Of a stretch of DNA of 64,000 nt, positions 48,655 through 62,690 are shown piece after piece. The notes beneath the pieces were generated by a model, which was given only the letters and a program-made list of their open reading frames with translations, made no database searches and was not told where the DNA came from. The translations under genes were made by a program, and so were the position numbers. How positions within the stretch are numbered: position 1 is the stretch's first letter; each line of letters begins with the position of its first letter. This DNA comes from Acanthacorydalis orientalis (lineage: Eukaryota > Arthropoda > Insecta > Megaloptera > Corydalidae), in the NCBI GenBank assembly GCA_034766995.1, contig CM068316.1:28040106-28104105 (forward strand), in the 5' to 3' direction.

Positions 48655-49513
48655 TATGGGTTCACTACTATCCGCGGTAGATCTTGGAATGTGTTACCCA
48701 CGGATGCAGGGGAGCTATTTTACTAACAATGGAAAAAAAATTTTTATTGACGCAATATATCGTAATACATTATTTTGGTATCATGACTAACCTACCAAAC
48801 TATTCCTGTGTGAAAGTGAGAGAACTATAACAAAGTATTATATATATATATATATATTACTCTAACATACATCTGTCCTTTTCTACAAAAAATAATTTTA
48901 AACTGAGAACGAAACTTGTTTAAAATTTTGTTTTCAAAATTCATTAGAATAATTAAATAATTTCTTAAAATATTTTTATATTGTTTTCGTTTCTTTATAC
49001 TCTGCGCTATACACTTCATGCTGGAGAAGTTTTCTTTTTTTGTAATTAACAAGTTCTATGCGACAACTTATTATAATTTTGATATGACATAATGATTTAT
49101 TTTGATCATGTTACAATAATTAACATATTCGATCTGACAGCGTCACGATATAATGTAGTGGATATGTCGTCACATTAACGGGACTAACAGTGATATATGT
49201 GATTGATATTTTAATCTATATCCCTCATAAATTACGTCCCATCTTTGAAAAAATTTATTGTTATAGCCATGCATGTCGAGGTTAATAAAAAACATATAAT
49301 TTCAAGTGAATATATCATAGATTATTTAACATTGTACATATACAACTATTGACAATACTTTATCTGTATGTCTTTTTCCGAATAATATATTATCGCTAAT
49401 TTGTTAAATCGTTTCTATGATTTAAATACCTATAATATAGCGTTGTATTAGTTTCTTTATAATATTAGTTTATTTACAGGATTAATAAATTACACTGTAA
49501 CTTGTTTAAAAAG

Positions 49514-49516
<3 letters not shown>
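48655..49516. other. AT-rich DNA, nothing recognised
   Basis: No supportable gene. A short TA run lies at 48838-48857. Confidence 0.6.

Positions 49517-49585
<69 letters not shown>
49517..49585. repeat. (TA)n microsatellite
   Basis: About 69 bases of TA. Confidence 0.98.
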
Positions 49586-49590
<5 letters not shown>

Positions 49591-51420
49591 GTGCTAATAA
49601 AGAAAATATTAATTTCTATAAATTAGTATTCAAGTTCTTAATTTTGATAATGAATTTATAGAAAAGTAGAGAAATTTTTTTTTCTTGCAATATTTCTTAA
49701 TTTTATTGTATTTTCTGTAAGAGTTCTAATATTTTATTATTTTACTCCCTTTAAGGTCTCATATTAATAAATTAACTCTTAATAACAATTTAACTGAATG
49801 AATTAATCCAGTGATCACTGTAGATAAATATTTATCTACAGTAATAAAAGACTTGAATAGGTGAGTCGATAGTCGGTGTATAGAGTAGAGAAAAATTGAC
49901 TTGGGACATAGTTCCCAGGCAACGCCACGATCTTATTTTTATTTCTCTTTTTCAATTAAGGATGTACATACATAGTGTTCTGAGATGTGAGAAATATTGA
50001 ATTCCTACCGATAGTAAGACATAAAATACTAATTATTAAATTACTAACAAATTACTGAGGAATATTTTTGTTTTATCTTTAGTTGTTTATATCATATGAA
50101 CTAAGTTTTTTTTATTAGTATTATATTTTTTCCTACTTCAGTAATTTTATCTAATGTTTCTTTGAGGCATATTTGAAAAAATCAATATTAATTGGTTGTT
50201 TTAAATTAAAAATAATGAACATATTTTTAATAATCAAATAATTACATTTCAGCATTAAACTCGAAGCGAATTTTTTTTAATTCTAAAATAAATTCATTCT
50301 TAATTGAACATTAATATTACAAAATTCAATTCCTATAATACTTTGAACTTTTCAATGCATTTCTTTAATTTTTATTAAAATTTCCTTGCTTTTAAACAGT
50401 ATCCGTTTTGTTAATGAAAAACAATATCTTGTTTGTTTGAATTTATACTTATATTTGTTATCACTGCACAAGATTTTTTCCCCTATTAATGTACATAAAT
50501 GTAAATAAGTAAGAAAATGTAAATAATAACATTTAATAGTACACATTTTTTTAATATTTTTCTTTTTTAATTATTATTATCGTCTTCTTAAGTATTTTTA
50601 TCGTTTATAAATAAACATTTGGACTCTTTTGTATTATATATATATATATATATATAAATTAGATAAAAAATATGATTCACGAGAGGCTTCTACATGAAAT
50701 TATTAAAAAAATCACAAGAAATTAAAAAATAACATGATTTTTTCCATTTTTATGAATTTTTTAATATGTATATATATATATATATGTATGTGTGTGTATG
50801 TATGAAAAAATAGTTCAATTAAATTAAAAAGTATTGTTTTATATCAAATTTATAAAAGAGTATATATATATATATATATATATAATTAAATATTTGTTAG
50901 AAAAATTAATGTTATTGTCAATTTAATGATATCTACCAACGTTTATATTTTTTATATTATTTTTAGATTTACCAAAATTAAAACCAAAACTTTTGAATCA
51001 CATATAATATTTTAACTAAAAATCATGTAATATATGAAATATTTTCATTAAATATTTTTTTTTTATATTTGAATATTAAATGTGAAATAACATGAGATAA
51101 ATCATGTTTAATTCGTTTAACTACATTGTAGTAGTTATAAAATTGCTTCAATTCTTCCGCTAGATATGTATGGACCAGTGCCATAAATTTTCATGTACTT
51201 TTGGCAGCATTATAGTAAACTTTTAAAAATAACTGTTCTATATACACTAAACAAACTTCAATTAATAAGTAAATTGTTGGGAATTGATATATTTTTCTCT
51301 GAAAAAATAAACAGTCATCGTGAAAAAGTGTAATATTACATTAACTTTAAAGAATTTTATGAAGACACATGTACTGTACATAATACATAAACATATACCC
51401 ACACATATTTTTGTATATAA
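49586..51420. other. AT-rich DNA with short TA runs, nothing recognised
   Basis: Small TA arrays lie at about 50635-50656, 50766-50790 and 50860-50883. No gene or element ends were found. Confidence 0.6.
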
Positions 51421-51504
51421 ATATATATACATATATATGTATATATATATGTATATATATATATATATATACATTTATATATATGTATATATATACATAT
51501 ATAA

Positions 51505-51543
<39 letters not shown>
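51421..51543. repeat. Compound TA/ACATATA microsatellite
   Basis: TA repeats with periodic C and G interruptions. Confidence 0.96.
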
Positions 51544-51547
<4 letters not shown>

Positions 51548-51550
51548 TTT

Positions 51551-51818
51551 CTTAATAGTTATAAATACTGAAATCAACCTTATACTCATAATATTTATTT
51601 TTAATTATAAAATTACATCTCTTATGTAAAATCTTCGTTTCTTGGTTGATTTCAGTATTTATAACTATTAAGAAAAACGTAAAAATAGTGGATCTTAAAA
51701 AGTGACTTATTTTTATCGTTTAAATTAATTTTTCTGGTCATGTCTTTCCAAAATATACAAATTGAAAATGTGATTTAATGATATCTTACAATATCAGTAC
51801 TGATGAAACATTTTTTGG

Positions 51819-51895
<77 letters not shown>

Positions 51896-51999
51896 GCATA
51901 TGTATATGTAGATATATATAAATGAATATATATATATATGTATTTATATATATATGTATATATATATATATGTATATATATACATATATATATATATAC

Positions 52000-52066
<67 letters not shown>

Positions 52067-52308
52067 AAAAAATGTTTCACCAGTACTGATATACTAAGAT
52101 ATCATTAAATCACATTTCCAATTTGTATTTTTTGGAAAGATATGGTCAGAAAAAATATTTTTAATGATAAAAATAAGTCATTCTTTAAGATCCACTACTT
52201 TTTACGTCTTTCTTAATAGTTATAAATACTGAAATCAACCAACAAACGAATATTCTACATAAGAGATATAATTTTATAATTAAAAAAATAATATTATGAG
52301 TATAAGGT
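51551..52308. repeat. Large palindrome, 240-bp arms around a TA-array spacer
   Basis: The left arm 51578-51817 and right arm 52066-52308 are reverse complements with roughly one difference per ten bases. They are separated by 51818-52065, almost pure TA. A 29-bp motif (starting CTTAATAGTTATAAATACTG) occurs at 51551-51579 (+), 51644-51672 (reverse) and 52212-52240 (+), so a smaller inverted repeat is nested in the left arm. No coding frame is present. It could be a foldback element or an inverted duplication. Confidence 0.93.
51818..52065. repeat. Long (TA)n microsatellite, spacer of the palindrome
   Basis: About 248 bases of TA with scattered G, C and TTT interruptions. Confidence 0.97.
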
Positions 52309-52538
52309 TCATAATTTAATTTTAACTTATAAATTGTATATGAAGAAAATAAAATTGACACATTTAATAATCAGAGGAAAAATATTACTGGGAAAGAGTA
52401 TATTTATTTAATTTTATAATATAATATTTATTTCGGTTTGTGTGGTTATAATGTAATATTTATTTCGGTATTAAGTGTCTAAAATAATTTGTTTCTTGTT
52501 AAGTATTTATAAAGATTTAAATCATTTTTTTTTCTATT

Positions 52539-52541
<3 letters not shown>

Positions 52542-52623
<82 letters not shown>
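52542..52623. repeat. (TA)n microsatellite
   Basis: About 82 bases of pure TA. Confidence 0.98.
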
Positions 52624-52626
<3 letters not shown>

Positions 52627-52743
52627 GCTTACATAAAATCAACTAATAATTCTAGGTGAATATAATTTCGTTTTTTATTATTTTATCTAAAAATCACAAT
52701 GTTGTAAATACTGACATGATATAAATGTACTAAATTTCTACGT

Positions 52744-53119
52744 TTAATGTGTTGAGTTGACGGGGTGTAAAAATTTTGTGATTGAAATAACACAACAGCT
52801 ATCAAAATATGATGTCGATAGATAAGCAAACAATGTAATCAAACGCGTCAGAGTACAGCGTATAGATTAATATAGATTGCTATAGCTACGTCACTTGGAA
52901 ACAAACATGCACACATAGAGAAGACAATAAATTGGTCAAAGGAGGGATATAGGGTTGCTTTACGTTTTTATTAAAAAAACTTTTATACAGCATACAAATT
53001 TTGTAATATCTTTGCTGTATTTTTTAAACGGAACATGTTATTAAATTTTCAGTAAAAGTTTTCTGTTATGTAATATGTTGAATAGTTTATGAAATATGTA
53101 CACTTAGCCAACACGTTAA
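52744..53119. mobile_element. Possible TTAA-flanked MITE, 376 bp
   Basis: The left end is TTAA-TGTGTTG and the right end reverse-complements to TTAA-CGTGTTG, an 11-base match including TTAA. The inside is less A+T-rich than the flanks (gacggggtg, acgcgtcagag, ctacgtcacttgg). The inverted repeat is too short for certainty. Confidence 0.35.
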
Positions 53120-53391
53120 GTACTTTAGTATTGTGTGCATATTTAGCGTTTAAAGCTAGTATACTAATTACTTTTAACATTGCTCTTTTTAAAATTGAAA
53201 AGTAAATTGAAAATGAGACATTTTAAAATATAAAATAAATCATTTTTATTTAATTCTAAAGTATAATCATTTAATGGTATACTTTGATATTGATTCTCTT
53301 GATATTTAAAAATTATATTTTTTCATTATTAAAAATTTTTACTATTAATATTTCCATACATACAAGCATAAGTGCAGGTACTCGTTAATAA

Positions 53392-53395
<4 letters not shown>

Positions 53396-53481
<86 letters not shown>

Positions 53482-53482
53482 C
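53396..53482. repeat. (TA)n microsatellite
   Basis: Two TA blocks separated by one GATA unit. Confidence 0.97.
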
Positions 53483-54410
53483 TCCTGTACATGTGGATGT
53501 GTACATTACTCATATTAAATAAAGTAAAAAAAATTTTGCCCTCCATCGATGTCCGTCGTATTTATTTAATTATAAAAATAACTCATAGATTTTATTTATT
53601 TATTTTTTTTTTAAATTTTTCAGTAAGACAGTACGATATTCTTTTAAATATATCTAAATTACCAATATACTTTCTTAGAGAAAAGTCTTATCTTCTGAAT
53701 TTTAATTTTATCTTCCAGATTTTATGTATTAAAAATAAGAATAAATTCTGTATACAAAATTTTAGCTCACACAATTGCAAAAGACTTCACAACACTGCTT
53801 TCAAACATATCTACTTAAGTTTTATCATTAGTAGATCACACTCTTGGCACTGAGTAGGATGTGCAAGAAGATTAGTCCACAAATAGCTTTTTTATTTTTT
53901 ATACAATTAATGTCTCTTAGAATAGCTTCATAGGAACATGGAAAAAGATAGGAAGGCGCATGTGTACCCGCGGGCGCTCGATTGACGATCTCCCATAATA
54001 GACCATCAATCATATTTCATCTGTTGACCTTTCATCATGTTCTTTATTTATTCTTGGTTAGTTCGTATCGTATAAATACATTTTAATGAAAAAAGAAAAT
54101 CTTATCAAACATCATTAAAGATATTTTTCCGAATATTTTATATGCAGTTTTGCAACATCTACTAGTGACAATGTTTGAAGAGATATTTAATATTTGTACA
54201 TGCAGAGGTGATTTTGGAAGTTATTAATTTCAGAATTTATGTGTAGAAAACTGAATGAATAATAATGTGTTGTCATTGAATTTGTGTTTAACAATAAGCA
54301 GACAAACTACAATTATTGAATATTTTTGTATCTAAAGAGATTTTTGTGTAAATTTATACCTTTTTATATACATGTTAACAACCACATACACACACACGTA
54401 TCTCTCTCTT
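53483..54410. other. AT-rich DNA, no supportable gene
   Basis: A 120-codon plus-strand open frame at 53491-53853 has low-complexity Phe/Ile/Leu/Asn content and no motif. A G+C-richer patch at about 53950-53990 is unexplained. Confidence 0.5.
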
Positions 54411-54441
54411 TTCTTTCTCTCTCTCTCTCTCTATATACATA

Positions 54442-54476
<35 letters not shown>
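54411..54476. repeat. (CT)n(TA)n microsatellite
   Basis: CT repeats followed by TA and TGTATA units. Confidence 0.97.
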
Positions 54477-54477
<1 letters not shown>

Positions 54478-54689
54478 TTACATTATATTTCAATCATATT
54501 ATTCTTCTTCTTCAATTCTATAAATTATATTCTTTATGTGCTCAAGTATTCTTTATGCCTCCTCATTCAGTGTTCTGCTTTTAAAAGTATCAACCTTTCC
54601 AGACACTATAAAGTTTCTATCTTAATGTATTTTTTCATCAGTCCTTTTTTAATTTATAAATTAATATTGTAGAAGTAAGTGGTTGATTG

Positions 54690-54810
54690 GTTATTTGGTG
54701 TTTAAGGGCACGTCGACGACTAAGGTCATTAGTGCCCGAACATGAATACAAGATAAAACACAGCTCATTTGCGCACTCGCGTTCAAATCACCATTTAATT
54801 TGAACGCAAA
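54690..54810. repeat. Probable interspersed-repeat fragment with hairpin
   Basis: The stretch containing tttaagggcacgtcgacgac and aaggtcattagtgcccg resembles a motif I recall from dispersed repeats in other insect genomes; the class is unknown to me. GCGTTCAAAT (54779-54788) and its reverse complement (54798-54807) form a 10-bp hairpin at its end. Confidence 0.35.
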
Positions 54811-54966
54811 ACATATGAGAGCCGAAGTTTATAAAAAAATCCCTTAAAATCAACATAACCCTCAGGGAAAGATAAATAATAGAAATAAACAGAAGTAAAT
54901 AAATTCACCTGTTTATTGAACACATTCTCTGCTTGAGTTATCTAAATAATATTTTCTTTTACAATA

Positions 54967-55189
54967 CAGTGCTCTCTGTCGTACCGTGGAGCTCTGTTGC
55001 GGTATGACACGGAAGCTCTTTTGCGGTACTAGAGGTAACGATTTGTAAAATAGAATCGCTCATTTAAAGCATTCCGGCGTTCAATATTCGGTGCTCCTCA
55101 ATTACTGTCAGCTATGTAAAGTAAAAGCTTAGGAGGAGAAAATAGAAATCGTTGCACTACCGTATTTTGCGGTACGACTGGGGGAACTG
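54967..55189. mobile_element. pogo/Tigger-like MITE, 223 bp
   Basis: The left end CAGTGCTCTCTGTCGTACCG and the reverse complement of the right end CAGTTCCCCCAGTCGTACCG match at 16 of 20 bases and are flanked by TA (54965-54966 and 55190-55191). CAGT-starting ends with TA targets are typical of pogo/Tigger. TTGCGGTA recurs inside. There is no coding frame. Confidence 0.75.
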
Positions 55190-55191
55190 TA

Positions 55192-56162
55192 ATTACTCTT
55201 TTATAATTTCTTGCTTACTATTTACCAAAACGTTGATGTCAGTAACAATTATTATTCTGTTTAGTTTAGCTTTATGATTTTTTTTCGTACTTTGGTTGTC
55301 TCTTTCATACTATGACCGGATTTTTTAATGTACGTATTCAATATAACAGACCCTGTATATTATACTCTGTATTTATATAGACCCTATTTTTATGCTGTTT
55401 ATTTCTTATCATTTGTTGATTTCCGCATTTGATCACGACTATTTAATGTTTATTGACGTTATATTTTTATTTCTCATGTATATTTCAAGTTCTGCCTTTT
55501 TGGGATCATTAAACTCAACGTTTCAGTTGACATTATTTGCAAATACGATAAATTTATTTATAAATAAGATTCGACTTATATTTATTAATAATTTTATTTA
55601 TGAAAAATTTTACTTCTTACATGGACGTGCAATGCGAATGACATCTAGGAAAATGTCCATAAGTAATATAAATTAAAGTCTAATTAATGTAACTTTTATT
55701 CGAAAGGATTTTTTTAAGTAATCTTTATGAATATTTGTTTAGAGTAGTGTTATGTAATATGCTAAATGAAAAATAAAATTATTAGAATGAATATAATTTG
55801 TGAGTAAATTTATATGGTTTTTGCAAATAATTTAATCATTTAGCAAAACGTGTTTATGTACGTTTCTTATAGCGAAAAGTGAATGTTTATAAAAGCTATG
55901 AAGGTTTCCTATTCTGCCTTATTCACGTCTTCTGAAATAAACTCATACATTTTTTTCGTGTATCTGTTCTTGTGATGCTTCTAAATTCAAACTGTTCGTT
56001 TATGAGTGAAGTTTTAATTTTCCATTCTATTTGATGGTAATGTTAGTCGTTAATGTTTTGATTACAATGTTTGTTAGTTTGATTAAGCTTGAACTTATTT
56101 ATATTAACACTTAATATTCAATAATACTTTTATCTGTGGTCAATTTTCTAAACTCATATATT
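55192..56162. other. AT-rich DNA, nothing recognised
   Basis: No supportable gene; a 94-codon frame at 55392-55676 has no motif. Confidence 0.55.
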
Positions 56163-56777
56163 CACTGCAATTTATTCATCTACACTAGACGATACCTACG
56201 GGGTCAGTATAGACCACTTAGTGGTCGATGAACCGCAAAAGGTCGATTGAGGGTTGATAAACAAATTGAATACATATTCTAGATGTGTACATATTATATT
56301 TGCTACCCCCGGACGCAGACTCTAAGGGGAAAAATATTGGATATAGGAAGTTATTACAAAAAAATAATTTTATAAAATGTTTGCTACGAATTGTCAAATA
56401 AAAATGTTGTAAATCGTCTACACTACAAAATACTAAAAAGTATGTAAATTGTATTATAGATTTTTTTTACTGCGGTCTTAATTGATACTATCATTCGAAA
56501 TTCACAAAAAAGTATCTTTTAGATGTAATTTTAATGCAAAACAGGCTAATAACAATAATAATTATTCTTTATTAAATACAATAACTTATGAACTCTTAAC
56601 AACATTTTTCACTATCATTTTTTATTATCATTTTCAAAACTAAAAATATTTCTTTAAAATTTCACATGAAATAATATCGCGAGGAAGGCGTAATAGTATT
56701 TCAATTTTTTAGGGGGGTCGATAAAAAAGAATAATTTTTTATAAGATGTCAATGTATGAAAAAGCTTGGGAACTCAT
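56163..56777. mobile_element. Non-autonomous hAT element relic, about 0.6 kb
   Basis: The right end reverse-complements to CATGAGTTCCCAAGCTTTTT, a decayed CAGTGGTTCCCAACCTTTTT hAT terminus, and is preceded inward by ggggggtcgataaaaaa. Near the left end gaccacttagtggtcgatg and aggtcgattgaggg match the subterminal DNA of the same kind of element. The exact left end and the target duplication were not identified. Confidence 0.5.
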
Positions 56778-57469
56778 GATCTTCACAATTCTTGTATGAG
56801 TTAGTCATTTGAGATTTCATCAGTTCACGGATTTTTGTTTAATACCTCTTAGAGATTTACCGAATTGTCCTCTGATTAGCTTGTATGCTTTTTTATCTTT
56901 CTTGGCCTAAAATTTTTCCATACATTTTCTCTACCTAATACTTTTTAGTACTACACTCAATTATTTGTACATATTTTTACCAACAAGCTTCAACTTGGTG
57001 ATTATTTTTCTTTAAGTTATTGCATGAATTGTTTACTAGTTTCAAAAAGAGTCCATAATTTTCTGTAAAAAAAAATAAATAAGGCAATACTTATTGTTCA
57101 TTAAATAGTAATATTCTAACAAAATTTAAAATAGATAACCTTAATTATCGCTACTTATTCATGTTTATTATTAAATAATGGAAATATTTTAATTTACATC
57201 AATTGACATATTTTACAAAATTACTAACTATTGAATGAAAATTAAAAGTATATGTAATATTATATATAAAAGGCATGATATCTTTTAGTAATGACGTATA
57301 AAAATATCATTTCCAGTCGAATTTAATAATAGCAAGCACATAACTAATTGACAATAAAAATCTGACATTTTACGTATGATAAATTAAGTATATGCTTCTA
57401 GTTATTACATTGATATTAATATTTGAGTATGCCAAAGGGTAATCTAGATGCATACATACATACATACAT
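56778..57469. other. AT-rich DNA, nothing recognised
   Basis: No supportable feature. Confidence 0.6.
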
Positions 57470-57498
57470 ATATTTATATATATATATATATATATATT
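57470..57498. repeat. Short (TA)n microsatellite
   Basis: TA repeats preceded by CATA units. Confidence 0.93.
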
Positions 57499-57588
57499 AT
57501 CGCAAAATGATAAACTGTCAGTAATGTCAACAATAATAAAAAATAACTAATCCATATAAAATAAATTAATAACAGCTGAAAATAAGCG

Positions 57589-57592
<4 letters not shown>

Positions 57593-57648
<56 letters not shown>

Positions 57649-57662
57649 CGTGTGTGTATGTG
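57593..57662. repeat. (TA)n(TG)n microsatellite
   Basis: TA repeats followed by TGTG units. Confidence 0.97.
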
Positions 57663-58050
57663 TGACAAATAGCAATGGAGAGAGTATACTGTAATAGAAT
57701 ATATTTACCCTTTTTAATTTTGTATTAAACATACATATGTTTTTATATACTTAAATAAACGGCCATTCAATCGTGCTAATTACAATTAAATTCTTGTATA
57801 CAAATATATAGATAATTACAATTGTTACTCGACTAAACTACTTACTGCATGCGAAACGATCCTCAGGACGTTAGGATTATATCTTATAACAGTTATACAT
57901 TATAACTACATTCGATTCGTTTGAACACACGCTTTTAATTTATTAACTAGCGCGGTTCAGTGGCCTTATAGTCGAATAAATAAAAATCTACTCTCTTCTG
58001 AAAGACAAGTATCGTTTTTGCATGATAAGTTCACATATCATACTAATTTA
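57663..58050. other. AT-rich DNA, nothing recognised
   Basis: No supportable feature. Confidence 0.6.
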
Positions 58051-58675
58051 TTAACCCCTTGACATATGAATTAATTGACATTCGATATGACCAAAAAATA
58101 CTATTTATTTTTTAGCTTAACATTTGTGTAAGCTTAACAAAGAGAAGAATATTTATACATTGCTAATTTCAAAATTCATTACTAATAAATAAAATTAATA
58201 AAGAATAATTAAATAACAAATTAAATAATTATTCAATAGTCCTGTAGAGTATGAAATATTTCGAAGTATTCTGGTAAATGTAAACGTATTTGACATTTTT
58301 TACACTGCGAAGTCATTTCGCTTCTTATATTATTTTTTGAGCACATGTGACGTCTTTTTGCAGGATGTTGTTTTTTACCAGTGGAAGGTGTATGTCAGGA
58401 AAATTTATCCTCACTCGAAAATCCCATTTGGTTTTCATTGTCACTTTTATACAAATTCAAAACGGACATGTTGCAGGGTTCGTTTCTGTGGTTCACGCTT
58501 TAACACTAATATTTACAATTAATGTTTTTTAATATTTACAATTATTTATTTCTAATATTTTCTATGTAGCTGCACTACAGCGAATTACGTGCGTGCGTTT
58601 CTGAGACGTCATTGTATACAATGGAATAGGAAACACAGGACGTATCAGAGACGTCTTTGTATGTCAAGGGGTTAA
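58051..58675. mobile_element. piggyBac-derived MITE, 625 bp
   Basis: Both ends are TTAACCCCTTGACATA, a perfect 16-bp inverted repeat that includes the TTAA target. The left half aligns with 11769 to about 12085 and the right half with about 14990 to 15238 of the piggyBac relic. This copy therefore looks like an internal-deletion derivative of that family, better preserved at its ends. GAGACGTC recurs in the right half. Confidence 0.87.
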
Positions 58676-58988
58676 CCTCGTATGTCAATATCTAGTGTGC
58701 AGTTTAGTAAAGTGAATAAATTTATCTGAGTGGGTGTTATTTGGACACTGTTCACAAGTATACAATAGCAAGTCGAGTTATGAACAGTTGAATGAGAGGT
58801 TTTAATATCAGTTCACACACCTCTAGTTATTTATTTGCGTAGGTATAGTAAATAAAAATGTTCATCAAACAATGGATTTGATTTAAAAAACGAACCTGTC
58901 ATCTAGTACAGGCAACAAAAGTTATCTCGCTTGTCAGTCTAAGTGAATTGTTGACAAGTTAACCATGCTTCAACTGTTAAATATAGAC

Positions 58989-58992
<4 letters not shown>

Positions 58993-59030
<38 letters not shown>

Positions 59031-59115
59031 GCCTATGTGAGTGTATATATATATAATGCCTATGTGAGTGTTGTATAATGCCAATATATAATGCCTATGT
59101 GAGTGTTGTATAATT
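58993..59115. repeat. TA array plus three copies of a 17-bp unit
   Basis: AATGCCTATGTGAGTGT occurs three times between 59027 and 59107, with TA or TTGTATAATGCC spacers. Confidence 0.9.
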
Positions 59116-59360
59116 CCACTGGCTCAAATAAGTGAAGTAAGTCCGTCGAGGGTTCTAAAAAAATACTCTAGAACCGAATAATAATCACTACTGAAAGCAA
59201 TATGCAAATTTTTTTTGGATACACGAGATATAAAATCTAGTGTTTGAAACTTGCAATATGTGGGAGTAAATCATCTTGTATCAACAAGATGATTGTATTT
59301 AACCAAAAACGGATTACTTCTGTTCATATGAGTCTAATAGATAAAGCAGAATTGTGGATA

Positions 59361-59369
59361 TATACATAC

Positions 59370-59458
<89 letters not shown>

Positions 59459-59467
59459 CATATATAT
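59361..59467. repeat. TA/CA compound microsatellite
   Basis: TA repeats with a central ACACACA and TATACA interruptions. Confidence 0.97.
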
Positions 59468-61385
59468 GTTGGGAAGACCTTCATCTTTTAAAATACAATA
59501 GATTAGGTTACTATTTACTCGACTAAACAGGTATTTGACTGTAAGTTTCTGACCTAGCCTTCTACTGTGCATTCTATTATTAGAATCCAGTGCATTAATT
59601 GATAACTGTAACGTATATTTCTGTAGATCTTTTATAATAGTGGTTCTCAATGTGTGTCACATGATCTTCTAAAAAGGTACAGGGTCATATTTCTAATGTC
59701 CCATATTTAAAAGATGAATTCCAGAACACTACAACAATTTTTCGGGAGAGCCATATACATTTTATTACTTGAATAAAAATATTATGAACTTAACATGAAA
59801 TAAAAAGAATAAATTGTAGATACTGAACCATGTCTTTTTGCAATTGAAAAAGCAAGTTATCAATTGAAAAAATATTCTTTTGTAAAATGAAATCAGTTTT
59901 TCAGAGCTACTTTCAAAGAAATGTATTTGAACCGTTATTATAAAATGACGACAAAAACAATAATATAGTAGGAACTTTTAAAATTTAGCATATATGAGCG
60001 AATAATCTAGGATTTTCGTATTTTATCGTGAATATCATAATTTTTTGTATGAAATTTGTTTTCATGCACTTTTATAGATTTATACGTCGAATTTTGTTAA
60101 TAATTAGCTGTTGCGTTACATATTCTACATAACAGCGAACATTTGTATAATAAAATGTATTAACTATATAATGGATAACAAAATGTAATCTACTGCCCAA
60201 AAAAATCAGAGTTCTTGTATTATGTCGGCAAGATCAACGATATATCCATCAATATTCTCTTCATGTATATAACTAGTGTGACAGAAATAAGCTAAGCATC
60301 TACAACAACCAATTAGAAAAAAAATCAAATAAAAAAAAAACTACAAGTAAATGTGTATATACCAGTATAATAAATTATTAGTTTGTAAATGATTTTAAAA
60401 TAGCAAGAAAATCAAATAATCCAAAAGGACGAAATCGTCATGACAATATTATAACCAATTTGAAAATAAAAAATGCAGAATATTAAAATTCGGTGGATAA
60501 ATAATACTGTATTTTAATTTATACAAAAATAAAAGCATCCAACCTGAAGAGCTGGACATTTTTTTAAAGTAAAGAGAACTCAAAGTATTTGCTTGCGAAT
60601 CTATTTTTTGCTAAAGTATCACACAGGAAACTAAAAAAGATCTAAAACGCTGTGACAAATTTGGTAAAAATTTACGAAAATCCTCTCTCATACTAAATTT
60701 CAGAAATCGTCAGACATCCAGGTTTTTGAACTTTTCCTGGATTTGAGCACGAGAGCGCGATTGTTTGCCGAGTCATGTCGATGCTCTCACAAAAACGATG
60801 ACTTTGGCTGTTGTCGAGGCATCTTTCACCTTTAGGGACGTCCATCACATATTGCACTCACATTTAAAATCATAGGCTGACCAGAAACATCGCCAAATTC
60901 GTGCAAAAAAAAATCAGAATTATATACTTTTTATTTACAGAATCAACTAAATAACTGAATGTATCAATATAGTTCTGATATTGTGACTAAATTAACTTTC
61001 ACAAATTAATTATTTATTAATTCCACAAACCATAAAAAATTCTAATCAAAAATATTCAATAAATGGCTATTTATCATTTCTGATTGTTTTTATGTATATT
61101 TCGAAGGCGATATTGTCATTTTCAGAACGCTTAGGCACATCGAATCTTTTATATAATAAGTTGAATGTATGTGAACAGCTATTAAAATATCTTACTCAAC
61201 TTCCTACTAGCTGCGTAAAAACGATTATTAAATAGTTTTCATTCTTTTAGATTTACTGTACTCAAAGAAACTACTGGATGCGTATAAAAAGAATCGTAAA
61301 AATAGCAGAGCGTTAGAGCCAAACACGTTGGAAAAATTTATGTAATTGAATAATACCAAAAGTTTATTTTAAATGTGGTTAAATA
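59468..61385. other. AT-rich DNA, one GC-richer patch at 60690-60900
   Basis: A hAT-like AGTGGTTCTCAA lies at about 59638. The patch at 60690-60900 has coding-like codon usage on the plus strand (VDALTKTMTLAVVEASF) but no recognised family. Confidence 0.45.
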
Positions 61386-61744
61386 TTAGGTTGGTAGGAA
61401 AATAATTACGGTTTTTGTTTTCTGAATTCCAATCTCAATTTTTTCAATGAGTGTCATTTCATCGTGTTTATATTAATATCATTTTAAATTGTATTTTTCA
61501 GTCTGTATTTTGGTAACATCGACTTTGATTTTATTATTAATTTTGCTTTCAATTGGGCTATTTAATTAAATATGGAAAATAAACAGATAAGAATAATGTT
61601 TTGTACGATTCCAAAACGGGCGGTAAACTAGCAACTGCTGATAACTAAACCAGCGTTTCCAGAATTATGTTCCGCAGAAAGTGAATATGTGTTCCGTGAA
61701 AAATTTTTAAAATGAGTATGAACCTGGAATGGTTTTAAATGCAG

Positions 61745-62404
<660 letters not shown>

Positions 62405-62690
62405 AAGTTATTGAGAACTCAATTTTACAATGTATAAACGCTAGTTTATTTTTCTATTATTATGTATTTTGTTTTAAATAATTAACATTTAGAATAAAAG
62501 TTTTTTTTCTTAATGTTTAGATTTATCAATTTATTGTATTTATTACTAAGATCTACCTACCCTATAAAATAACCAAGCTGTTTCGTTAAAATTTCAAGAT
62601 TTATGAAGTGTTCCGTCGTAGAAAAAGTTTGGGAAAGGCTGAACTGAACGATACTGTTAGTGTGGGTACTGTTATAGAACGTACGTAACG

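Noticed and set aside
53491..53853. 120-codon plus-strand open frame
   Set aside because: Low-complexity A+T-driven peptide with no recognisable domain.
59636..59700. AGTGGTTCTCAA as the end of a hAT element
   Set aside because: A good hAT-like terminus, but no opposite end or 8-bp duplication was found, so no element could be delimited.
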